A stretch of 15,789 nt of DNA, taken from contig JAMOBE010000086.1 in the NCBI GenBank assembly GCA_039908285.1, forward strand, positions 1 to 15,789, in the 5' to 3' direction. A model generated the notes under the pieces. It had not been told where the DNA came from and ran no database searches. It saw only the letters and a list, made by a program, of their open reading frames with translations. Numbering within the stretch: position 1 is the stretch's first letter; each line of letters starts with the position of its first letter. Shown piece by piece: positions 7,134 to 13,896 of this stretch. A program made the position numbers and the translations under genes. This stretch comes from JAMOBE01 sp039908285 (GTDB lineage: Bacteria; Pseudomonadota; Alphaproteobacteria; Rhodospirillales; Rhodospirillaceae).

Positions 7134-9329
7134 CTGAACCATTTCGACACGGATATCGCCATCGCCAGGGAGGCGGCGCAAAAGGGGGATTTCACCAGGG
7201 CCGAGAGTATCTGCCGTCCTCTCGCCGAAGAGGGGGGCGTCCCGGAAGCCTGGTATCTTCTGGCCCTGGCGGCCCAGAATCGCGGCGACCACGCCGCGGC
7301 GTTCGACCTGGTGGAGCGCGCTGTCCACGCCGATCCCCGCGAGCCGCGCTATCACCAGCGCCGGGGACTGATCGCCCGTGGCCTCGGTCGCGACGACGAG
7401 GCCTTCAGCAGCCTTCGTCTCGCCGTGCAGCTCGAGCCGGGCCTGGTCGAGGCCCACAGGGTCCTTGGGGACATCCTGCGCCAGCGTAACCGGTATGCCG
7501 AGGCGGCGATCTGCTATCACGCCGCGGTCGATCTGGATCCCGACAACTGGCACTCCCGGCAGAACCTGGCCAACTGTCTGGAAGCGATCGGAGACAGCGA
7601 GGCCGCGGAAGCACACTACCGCGAAATTCTGCGTCGCACCGGGCTCGTGACGACGACGGCGCTGGCCCTCGCGGTCATGCTCAATGGTCGCGAAAGCCAC
7701 GCGGAGGCTCTCGACCTGCTCGACCAGGTCGTTTACCACCACCCCACCATGGCCGCTGCCCACAACGCCCGCGGCATCGCCCTGGCCGGCCTGGATCGGG
7801 CGACGGAGGCCGAGGCGGCCTACCGCGAGGCGCTGGTCCTTGATCCCCATCTCGTCGGCGCCTTGTCCAATCTGGGCTGCCTGCTGCAGGGCTGGGGCCG
7901 CCTGACCGAGGCCATCGCCTGCCACCGCGCGGCACTGGACCTGAAACGCGACACGGCCGTGGCCCACAGCAATCTCGGCCTGGCGCTGACCACCTGCGCC
8001 AGGGTGCCCGAAGCCATCGCCGCCTTCATGCAGGCCATGGCCCTGGATCAGAACAATCCCCGCGTGCACAGCAATTTCCTGCTGTGCCTTTCCTACGATG
8101 CCGCGGGGGTGCCCGAGGACATCGCGCGGGAGCATCGTCTGTGGAGCGCCCGGCATGCGGCGGCTCTGACGGCAGCCGCCGCACCTCACCTCCGTCCAGC
8201 GGCGCCGCGCGATCCCGAGGGTCGCCTGAGGGTGGGATACGTGTCGGCCGATTTTCGCACCCACTCCGTGGCCTACTTCGCCGAGCCGGTGATCGCCGCC
8301 CACGATCGCCGGAGAGTCGAGGTGTTCTGCTATGCCGATTTCAGCGTGTCCGCCGCCGACGGGACGAGCGACCGCATCCGGGCCGCCGCCGACCACTGGA
8401 CCGATATCACCGGACGAACCGATGCCGACGTCGCCGCGACCATCCGTGCCGACGGCGTGGACATCCTGGTGGATCTGTCCGGGCACACGGCCGGACACCG
8501 GCTGCTGGTGTTCGCGCGTCGGCCGGCGCCCATTCAGGTGAGCTGGATCGGCTATCCGCCCACCACGGGTCTGACGGCGATGGACTATCGCTTCACCGAC
8601 GCCATCGCCGATCCGCCGGGCGAGACCGAACACCTGTATGCCGAGACGCTGGTGCGCCTGCCGGGCGGCTTTCTCTGCTACCGGCCGCCGGAGACGGCGC
8701 CGGAGGTCGCACCGCCGCCCATGACGGGGGCCGGGTGCGTCACCTTCGGCTCGTTCAACAATCTGGCGAAGATCAATCCACCCGTCGCCGAGGTCTGGGG
8801 AGAGGTTCTCCGGCGCGTTCCCGGGTCCCGGCTGATGCTGAAGTCACGGGTGTTCAACGATGCCGCCGTCCGCGCCGACATCGAGGCGCTGTTCGCCGCC
8901 CACGGCGTTCCACCCGAGCGACTCCTTCTGCTCATGCACCGGAACACGCCCGAGGATCACCTTGACCTCTATCGCCACGTGGACATCGGCCTCGACCCCT
9001 TTCCCTACAACGGCACCACCACGAGTTGCGAGGCGCTGTGGATGGGCGTTCCCGTCATCACCCTGACCGGAGCCTCGCATGTCAGCCGGGTGGGGACGAG
9101 CCTTCTGACGCGACTTGGTCTTGGGGCCTTGATCGCCCGGACGCCTTCGGAGTACGTGTCCATCGCCGAGATGCTTGCCGGCGACCTGGAGCTTCTCTCC
9201 AGCCTGCGGGGGGGACTGAGGTCGCTGTTTGCGACCTCAGGTATGATCGACGCCGGGCGCTTCACCACCGGGGTGGAAGCGGCCTATGCGGAGATCTGGC
9301 GGCGCCGGGTGAGCACGGGGAGAGACTGA
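7134..9329 (+). CDS. TPR-SPINDLY/OGT-family (GT41) glycosyltransferase, probable CTG start
   Basis: From CTG 7134 the protein is 731 residues: about nine TPRs (residues ~5-310), then a GT41 catalytic domain from RLRVGYVS at 364. Key positions are H377 (FRTHSV), K546 (NNLAKI) and DPFPYNG at 621-627, followed by TTTSCEALWMGVP and SRVGTSLL. The first standard start in frame is GTG 7311, but it would delete two clear TPRs. The segment 7146-7310 encodes AIAREAAQKGDFTRAESI and AWYLLALAAQ, which aligns with the N-termini of neighbouring TPR proteins. CTG 7134 has GGGAG at ideal spacing, so I prefer it; ATT 7113 is a weaker alternative, and a sequencing error in the start codon is possible. The gap to the preceding gene is 45 bp, and 1 bp separates it from the next GT41 gene. 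It is likely a cytoplasmic protein glycosyltransferase; donor unknown. Confidence 0.85.
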   Translation: MNHFDTDIAIAREAAQKGDFTRAESICRPLAEEGGVPEAWYLLALAAQNRGDHAAAFDLVERAVHADPREPRYHQRRGLIARGLGRDDEAFSSLRLAVQLEPGLVEAHRVLGDILRQRNRYAEAAICYHAAVDLDPDNWHSRQNLANCLEAIGDSEAAEAHYREILRRTGLVTTTALALAVMLNGRESHAEALDLLDQVVYHHPTMAAAHNARGIALAGLDRATEAEAAYREALVLDPHLVGALSNLGCLLQGWGRLTEAIACHRAALDLKRDTAVAHSNLGLALTTCARVPEAIAAFMQAMALDQNNPRVHSNFLLCLSYDAAGVPEDIAREHRLWSARHAAALTAAAAPHLRPAAPRDPEGRLRVGYVSADFRTHSVAYFAEPVIAAHDRRRVEVFCYADFSVSAADGTSDRIRAAADHWTDITGRTDADVAATIRADGVDILVDLSGHTAGHRLLVFARRPAPIQVSWIGYPPTTGLTAMDYRFTDAIADPPGETEHLYAETLVRLPGGFLCYRPPETAPEVAPPPMTGAGCVTFGSFNNLAKINPPVAEVWGEVLRRVPGSRLMLKSRVFNDAAVRADIEALFAAHGVPPERLLLLMHRNTPEDHLDLYRHVDIGLDPFPYNGTTTSCEALWMGVPVITLTGASHVSRVGTSLLTRLGLGALIARTPSEYVSIAEMLAGDLELLSSLRGGLRSLFATSGMIDAGRFTTGVEAAYAEIWRRRVSTGRD

Positions 9330-9330
9330 G

Positions 9331-11322
9331 ATGGGCGGAGCGACCAGATCGAACCATCCCGTCATCACCACCGCGTTCGACCTCCACAACGCCGGCCGCC
9401 ACGACGAGGCCGCCGCCGTGTGTCACCAGGTGCTGACGACGGCTCCGGATGATGTCGAGGCACTTCACCTGCTTGGCCTCATGGCCATGGAAGCCGGCGA
9501 TCGGGAGACGGCGCGCCATCTGCTGGGCCGCGCCATGGCGGTCAATCCGGCCTCGGTCCGTCTGCGCTACACGCTGGGGCGGCTGTGCATGGCCGAGGAC
9601 CGTCTCTCCGACGCCGTCACTCATTTCAAGGTGGCGGTCCATCTGGCCCCCGGCCATCAGAATGCCTATTGCCATCTTGGGCGGGCGCTGTTGCGGCTGA
9701 ACCGGTTCGCCGAGGCCCGGGTGGCGCTGCTCTGCGCCGTCGAGATCAATCCCGATTTCGTGGCCGCCCTGACGGCGCTTGCGGAAGCATACCTGCGCCT
9801 GCGCAACGACCGCGACGCCGCCGACTGCCTGCGCCGCGCCCTGTCGCGGGATCCGAACCATGCGCCCGCCCACGATCTGTGGGCAAACATCGTGATGAGC
9901 GACCACCGGCCGAGCGAGGCCGAGCGACACCTGCGCATCGCCATCGCCCTGGCCCCGCAGGCGAGCCCGCCGCTGGCGAACCTGGCCAGTTGCCTGATGG
10001 CGCAGGCCCGCATCGGCGAGGCCCGCGTGGCATACGAGGATGCCCTGCGCCTCGGCCCGATGGAGCCGGGCCTGAACAGTGCCTACTGTTTCTGTCTTTC
10101 CCACGATCCCGCCGCCACCGCCGGGGAGATACTGGCCGAGCACCGCCGCTGGGACGCGATCCATGCCGCTCCCCTCGCGTCGCTCACCGCCCCCGCCATG
10201 CCGTCCGTCCGGTCCGGGGAGCGACTGAGAGTCGGCTACGTGTCGCCGGACTTCTGCAAGCATCCCGTCGCCTGGTTCTTCGGCCCGGTGCTGGCCGCCC
10301 ATGATCGTGCGAAGGTTGAGATTTTCTGCTACTCCGACGTCGCCCTTCCCGACGGCATCACGGAGGAGCTTCGCCGGACCGCCGAGCACTGGCGTGACCT
10401 GACCGGCAGCAACAACGAGGCCGCAGCGGCCACCATCCGCGGAGACGGCATCGACATCCTGGTGGACCTGGCCGGACACACCGGGGGTAACCGGCTGCTG
10501 ACCTTCGCCCGGAAGCCGGCCCCGGTGCAGGCATCGTGGCTCGGCTACCTTGGCGGCACCGGGGTCGCGGCCATCGACTGGCGCATTTCCGATGGGTTCG
10601 CCGATCCCGTGGAGGTCACCGATGAATTCTGTTCCGAGCGGGTGATGCGGCTGCCGGGGGCCTTTCTCTGCCTGACTCCGCCGGCGAACGCGCCCGACGT
10701 GAGGCCGGGACCGGGGGAGCGGGGGGAACCCGTGGTCTTTGGCTGTTTCAACAAGCTTCACAAGATCAACGATCAGGTGATTACCCTGTGGGTACGGATC
10801 CTGGCCCGGGTGCCTGACTCCCGCCTGTTGCTGAAAGCGGCCGGACTGGGCGACGCCAGCCTGCGCGAAGGCCTCGCCGCCCGGTTCGCCGCCCACGGCA
10901 TCGCGGCGGAGCGGATCGTCATGACGGCCTACGCCCTCGATCACGCCCATCATCTGGCGCTGTTCGGGGACATGGACATCGCCCTGGATCCGTTTCCGTG
11001 GAACGGCGGCACGACCACCTGCGAGGCCCTGTGGATGGGCGTGCCGCTGGTGACGCTGAACGAGCGGCGACCGTTCCGCATGGGAGCGGGACTGCTGACC
11101 GCCGCCGGTCTGCCCGAGATGATCGCGGCGTCGCCCGAGGAGTACGTGGACATCGCGGTGGCCCTGGCGGAGGATACTCCGCGCCGCCGGTCCCTGCGGG
11201 CCGGGATGCGAGCGCGGCTGCTGGCCTCGCCGCTCCTGGATCCCGTGGGGTTCACCCGGGGACTCGAGGAGGCCTTCGCCGCCATGTGGCGGGATTACAT
11301 GATCAGAAGTGGGGAAGCCTGA
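9331..11322 (+). CDS. TPR-SPINDLY/OGT-family (GT41) glycosyltransferase, divergent donor-site loop
   Basis: The product has 663 residues: about seven TPRs (residues ~10-250) and a GT41 domain from RLRVGYVS at 298. H311 (FCKHPV), K478 (NKLHKI) and DPFPWNG at 553-559 with GTTTCEALWMGVP are kept. The following loop differs from the two paralogues: they read RVGVSLL or RVGTSLL after VTL or ITL, whereas this protein reads NERRPFRMGAGLL, one residue shorter and lacking the Ser. It also has LGYLGGTG where the others have IGYPGTTG or IGYPPTTG. The donor or acceptor pocket may therefore differ. ATG 9331 starts one base after the previous stop, with GGGGAGAG at 9317-9324. The next gene begins two bases after its stop. 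No export signal is visible. Confidence 0.9.
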   Translation: MGGATRSNHPVITTAFDLHNAGRHDEAAAVCHQVLTTAPDDVEALHLLGLMAMEAGDRETARHLLGRAMAVNPASVRLRYTLGRLCMAEDRLSDAVTHFKVAVHLAPGHQNAYCHLGRALLRLNRFAEARVALLCAVEINPDFVAALTALAEAYLRLRNDRDAADCLRRALSRDPNHAPAHDLWANIVMSDHRPSEAERHLRIAIALAPQASPPLANLASCLMAQARIGEARVAYEDALRLGPMEPGLNSAYCFCLSHDPAATAGEILAEHRRWDAIHAAPLASLTAPAMPSVRSGERLRVGYVSPDFCKHPVAWFFGPVLAAHDRAKVEIFCYSDVALPDGITEELRRTAEHWRDLTGSNNEAAAATIRGDGIDILVDLAGHTGGNRLLTFARKPAPVQASWLGYLGGTGVAAIDWRISDGFADPVEVTDEFCSERVMRLPGAFLCLTPPANAPDVRPGPGERGEPVVFGCFNKLHKINDQVITLWVRILARVPDSRLLLKAAGLGDASLREGLAARFAAHGIAAERIVMTAYALDHAHHLALFGDMDIALDPFPWNGGTTTCEALWMGVPLVTLNERRPFRMGAGLLTAAGLPEMIAASPEEYVDIAVALAEDTPRRRSLRAGMRARLLASPLLDPVGFTRGLEEAFAAMWRDYMIRSGEA

Positions 11323-11324
11323 GC

Positions 11325-11990
11325 ATGGCATACATCGATTTCGTGGGCGGCCTGCACAACCGCACCAGGCGGGACTACGTGCAGCGGGTGGTGGAGAACG
11401 ACAAGGCCGACTGCAGCACCGTCGCCAAGCGCTACGACCGTGAGTACTGGGACGGCGACCGCCGGTACGGCTATGGCGGTTATCACTACGACGGCCGCTG
11501 GTACGAGGTGGCGGCGGCCATGGCCCGGCATTACGGGCTGAAGGCGGGCGATCGCATCCTCGATGTGGGCTGCGGCAAGGGGTTCCTGCTCCACGAGTTC
11601 ACCCGGGCGGTCCCTGGTATCGAGGTCGAGGGGCTCGACATTTCCACCTATGCCATCGCCAACGCCAAGGAGGAGGTCAGGCCGAAGCTGACCGTCGGCA
11701 GCGCCGCCCGGCTGCCCTTCGCCGACCGCTCCTTTGACTTCGTCGTCTCCCTCGGCGCGCTGCACAACCTGCGCATCGATGAACTCTGGGTGGCCTTGAG
11801 CGAAATCCAGCGGGTCGGCCGGGACCAGCGCAAGTACATCATGGTCGAGTCCTATCGCAATGAGCGGGAAAAGGTGAACCTGCTCTATTGGCAGCTCACC
11901 TGCGAGTCGTTCTATTCCCCCCCCGAGTGGGAGTGGATCTTCGCCAGGACGGGGTACGATGGAGACTACGGATGCATCTATTTCGAATGA
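11325..11990 (+). CDS. Class I SAM-dependent methyltransferase
   Basis: This 221-residue protein has a complete SAM-binding core: motif I ILDVGCGKG at 78-86, the acidic end of strand 2 in VEGLDIS (101-107), RLPFADRSFDFVVSLGALHN (129-148) as motifs II-III, and a C-terminal strand YIMVES. Before the core is an aromatic and glycine-rich segment, YWDGDRRYGYGGYHYDGRW (41-59). I recognise it from methyltransferases in polysaccharide and flagellin-glycosylation clusters. The start ATG 11325 lies two bases after the preceding stop, with GGGGA at 11311-11315; the frame extends upstream only through the previous gene. Candidate substrates are a nucleotide sugar, a glycan, or a small precursor made in this pathway. 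The sequence alone does not decide between them. Confidence 0.88.
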   Translation: MAYIDFVGGLHNRTRRDYVQRVVENDKADCSTVAKRYDREYWDGDRRYGYGGYHYDGRWYEVAAAMARHYGLKAGDRILDVGCGKGFLLHEFTRAVPGIEVEGLDISTYAIANAKEEVRPKLTVGSAARLPFADRSFDFVVSLGALHNLRIDELWVALSEIQRVGRDQRKYIMVESYRNEREKVNLLYWQLTCESFYSPPEWEWIFARTGYDGDYGCIYFE

Positions 11991-11997
11991 CTCCATC

Positions 11998-12870
11998 ATG
12001 ACCCGGGTTCTCATCATCGGCGGTGACGGCCTGCTGGGGCGCGCCCTCCGCTCCCGCCTGGTCGCCGATGGGATCGAGGTGATTGCCACGTCGCGCCGTG
12101 CCGACGCGGAGTTTCGCGTCGACCTCGCGGGTGAGCCCGACCGGTGGCCCGGGTTTCCCGCCGTCGACGCGGCGGTGCTGTGCGCCGCGGTCACCTCCCT
12201 CGCCGCCTGCCGGGCCGATCCCGTGGGGACGGCCCGCGTCAACGTGCGGGCCACGGCCGAAGTGGCGCGGCGACTCGTCGCCGTCGGGGCGCTTCCGCTG
12301 CTGCTGTCCTCGACCCAGGTGTTCGACGGCAGCGAGCCGCGGTGCCGCACCCAGGATCGTCCCCGCCCCGTCACCGAATACGGCCGCCAGAAGGCGGCGG
12401 CGGAGGCGGAGGTACTGGGTCTCGGGGGGGCCGTCGTCCGACTCTCCAAGGTCCTCGAGGGGAGCGCCGCGCTGCTGCGGGACTGGGCCGTCAGGCTGCG
12501 GCGGGGAGAGCCGATCGTCCCCTTCAGCGACATGACCCTGGCCCCCATCTCCCCGCCCTTCGCCGTCGGCCTGATCCGCTCGGTGGTGACGAAGCGGGTG
12601 CACGGCATTCTTCATGGGAGCGGCGACTCCGACGTCAGTTACGCCGTCATGGCGGGACGACTCGCGGCGGCGGTCGGGGCGGATCCCCGACTCGTGCGAC
12701 CGGAGTCGGCGCGAGAAACCCGGCCGGACCTGGAGTCGGTCCCCGTCTGGTCGTCATTGGCCATGGGTCAGGCCGAGTCCCAACTCGGGTGGGAGCCCCA
12801 GTCCTCGGCCGCGGTGATCGATGCCGCCTGTGCCGAAGCGGCCGCGTCCTCCTCCCCCTCCCATGGGTAG
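11998..12870 (+). CDS. RmlD-like NAD(P)-dependent sugar-nucleotide reductase (extended SDR)
   Basis: The protein is about 290 residues and starts MTRVLIIGGDGLLG with the Rossmann motif G8-xx-G11-xx-G14. LLSSTQVFDG (102-111) carries the SDR Ser/Thr and the VFDG motif typical of RmlD/dTDP-4-dehydrorhamnose reductases. Y128-xxx-K132 (YGRQK) is the catalytic pair. The end reads LGWEP, as in RmlD relatives. It probably reduces a 4-keto sugar nucleotide. It is not called rmlD because rmlA, rmlB and rmlC are not visible here. Two starts are possible. ATG 11998 begins at the Rossmann strand but has no clear Shine-Dalgarno and would rely on re-initiation 7 bp after the preceding stop. ATG 11959 would add 13 residues, overlaps the methyltransferase by 32 bp and has a weak GGACGGGG. 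I chose 11998 on family length. It is the last gene of the run, before a 242-bp gap. Confidence 0.82.
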   Translation: MTRVLIIGGDGLLGRALRSRLVADGIEVIATSRRADAEFRVDLAGEPDRWPGFPAVDAAVLCAAVTSLAACRADPVGTARVNVRATAEVARRLVAVGALPLLLSSTQVFDGSEPRCRTQDRPRPVTEYGRQKAAAEAEVLGLGGAVVRLSKVLEGSAALLRDWAVRLRRGEPIVPFSDMTLAPISPPFAVGLIRSVVTKRVHGILHGSGDSDVSYAVMAGRLAAAVGADPRLVRPESARETRPDLESVPVWSSLAMGQAESQLGWEPQSSAAVIDAACAEAAASSSPSHG

Positions 12871-12908
12871 GCTGGTGCCATGCACCGCAACGCCAAGGCT
12901 TCCCGCCG

Positions 12909-12939
12909 TACTTTAGAACATGATGATCAAATACTTTAG
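12909..12939 (+). repeat. Direct repeat TACTTTAG x2
   Basis: TACTTTAG occurs at 12909-12916 and 12932-12939, start to start 23 bp, in the AT-rich part of the gap. The intervening bases include the palindrome TGATCA. It could be a protein-binding site pair on similar faces of the helix or mere coincidence. Only the repeat itself is directly seen. Confidence 0.3.
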
Positions 12940-13002
12940 CAATCCCTCATTCTGGGCGGCCTCGTCCGGCGCGCGGCCGTGCCGTCATGCACCTTCTTTG
13001 AG

Positions 13003-13031
13003 TTGACTTCGGTTCGCCCCGGGGCTTACCT
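13003..13031 (+). promoter_or_regulatory. Possible sigma-70 promoter for sdhCDA
   Basis: TTGACT at 13003-13008 is a good -35 match. Seventeen bases further, TTACCT at 13026-13031 is a weak -10. The location about 80 bp before sdhC is reasonable. The palindrome 13016-13025 falls in the spacer and a stem-loop overlaps the -10. Transcript mapping is lacking, so this is tentative. Confidence 0.35.
13016..13025 (+). promoter_or_regulatory. Perfect 10-bp palindrome GCCCCGGGGC
   Basis: GCCCCGGGGC reads the same on both strands and sits between the putative -35 and -10 of the sdh promoter. That is a typical place for a repressor operator, but no known regulator site is recognised and the region is GC-rich, so chance is possible. 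Confidence 0.25.
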
Positions 13032-13050
13032 TTTCGCGGCGCCGAAAAGG
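13029..13050 (+). promoter_or_regulatory. 8-bp-arm inverted repeat upstream of sdhC
   Basis: CCTTTTCG (13029-13036) and CGAAAAGG (13043-13050) are perfect reverse complements around the 6-base CGGCGC. The arms are unusually A/T-containing for this region. It has no T-run behind it, so it is not an obvious terminator. It could be a dimeric regulator's operator or a 5' leader hairpin in the sdh mRNA. Confidence 0.45.
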
Positions 13051-13112
13051 CGCATAAACAAAAGTGTGGGACGTCGTCCGCGGGGATAGTACGCCGACTG
13101 GGGGCATTTCCT

Positions 13113-13496
13113 ATGATTCAAAGAGACCGACCGCTTTCTCCCCACATCCAGATCTACAGGAGGCAGCTCACGTCGGTGATGTCGATCCTCCATCGCCTCA
13201 CCGGAGTGGGCCTGGCCCTTGGCACTCTCCTGCTGGTCTACTGGGTGAGCAGTGCCGCCTATGGACCGGACGCGTACCTGAAGGCCCAGGGCTTCATCGG
13301 GTCGTGGTTCGGGAAGCTGCTGCTGTTCGGGTGGTCGGCTGCTCTTTTCTACCACCTGTCCAACGGGGTCCGGCATCTGCTGTGGGACGCCGGCTGGGGT
13401 TTTGACAAGCGGCAGGTGTACGCCTCGGGTCATGCGGTGCTGGTGGCGACGGCCGTCCTGACCGTGCTGGCCTGGATCATCGGTCTCAACGGATAG
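13113..13496 (+). CDS. sdhC: Succinate dehydrogenase cytochrome b556 subunit
   Basis: This 127-residue membrane anchor of complex II binds haem b and ubiquinone with SdhD. It has the family N-terminus RPLSPHIQIYR (6-16) and SILHRLTG with S24 and R28, matching the quinone-site S27 and R31 of E. coli SdhC. YHLSNGVRHLLWDAG includes H81, which aligns with the haem-ligand histidine (E. coli H84), and R87, H88, D92. Three hydrophobic segments are seen (~29-48, ~66-81, ~106-124). The start ATG is preceded by GGGGG at a suitable, slightly long spacing and gives normal family length. It is first in the sdhC-sdhD-sdhA order usual in alphaproteobacteria. Confidence 0.96.
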   Translation: MIQRDRPLSPHIQIYRRQLTSVMSILHRLTGVGLALGTLLLVYWVSSAAYGPDAYLKAQGFIGSWFGKLLLFGWSAALFYHLSNGVRHLLWDAGWGFDKRQVYASGHAVLVATAVLTVLAWIIGLNG

Positions 13497-13510
13497 GAGA
13501 GGGAACGGTC

Positions 13511-13891
13511 ATGAGCATGCGTTCCTCATTGGGCCGCGCCCGGGGGCTGGGCTCGACGGGCGAGGGGGTCGGGCACTGGTGGGTCCAGCGGGCGACGGCG
13601 GTCGCACTGGTGCCGCTGGCCCTGTGGCTGGTGATTTCGGTGATCCGCGTCGCCGGGGCCGACTATCAGCACTTCCAGCAGTGGCTGGCCCGGCCCGGCA
13701 ATGCGACCCTGATGGTCCTTCTGCTGGTGGCGACCTTCCACCACGCCCAGCTTGGCCTGCAGGTGGTGATCGAGGACTACGTGCACCGCGAATCGACCAG
13801 GATCGCGGGCATTCTCGTGATGAAGGCCATCATCGTTCTGCTCGGCACGTTCTCGGTCGTGTCGGTTCTCAAGATCGCGTTCGGAGGCTAG
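13511..13891 (+). CDS. sdhD: Succinate dehydrogenase membrane anchor subunit
   Basis: The second complex II membrane anchor, 126 residues. It has three hydrophobic helices (~28-48, ~66-86, ~97-118). HHAQLGLQVVIEDYVH spans 77-92; this is the conserved H-x-x-x-GLQVVIEDY signature of alphaproteobacterial SdhD that contributes to the haem and quinone region. The N-terminus contains WWVQRATAVAL, also typical. ATG 13511 is supported by GGAGAGGGA at about 13496-13504; a second ATG two codons later is less well placed. It lies 14 bp after sdhC and 5 bp before sdhA, so co-transcription is clear. Confidence 0.95.
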   Translation: MSMRSSLGRARGLGSTGEGVGHWWVQRATAVALVPLALWLVISVIRVAGADYQHFQQWLARPGNATLMVLLLVATFHHAQLGLQVVIEDYVHRESTRIAGILVMKAIIVLLGTFSVVSVLKIAFGG

Positions 13892-13896
13892 GACCC

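Larger units (their letters stand above)
12871..13112 (+). other. Intergenic region between glycosylation operon and sdh operon
   Basis: These 242 bp have no convincing coding potential. The section 12900-12950 is AT-rich compared with the surrounding genes and contains TACTTTAG twice. The 3' half contains a -35-like TTGACT, a 10-bp palindrome and an 8-bp-arm stem-loop. No hairpin followed by a T-run is seen for terminating the upstream operon; the small GGTGC/GCACC hairpin at 12874-12886 lacks one. Termination may be Rho-dependent, or transcription may continue into sdh. Confidence 0.6.

Noticed and set aside
6492..8633. Long minus-strand open frame (713 codons)
   Set aside because: It spans the end of one glycosyltransferase gene and the start of another on the opposite strand with no domain; it is a shadow of the + strand genes.
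9262..11331. Long minus-strand open frame (689 codons)
   Set aside because: It covers the third GT41 gene almost exactly in antisense and has no recognisable motif.
12874..12886. Small hairpin GGTGC-CAT-GCACC after the RmlD-like gene as a terminator
   Set aside because: Only a 5-bp stem with no following T-run; not convincing as an intrinsic terminator.
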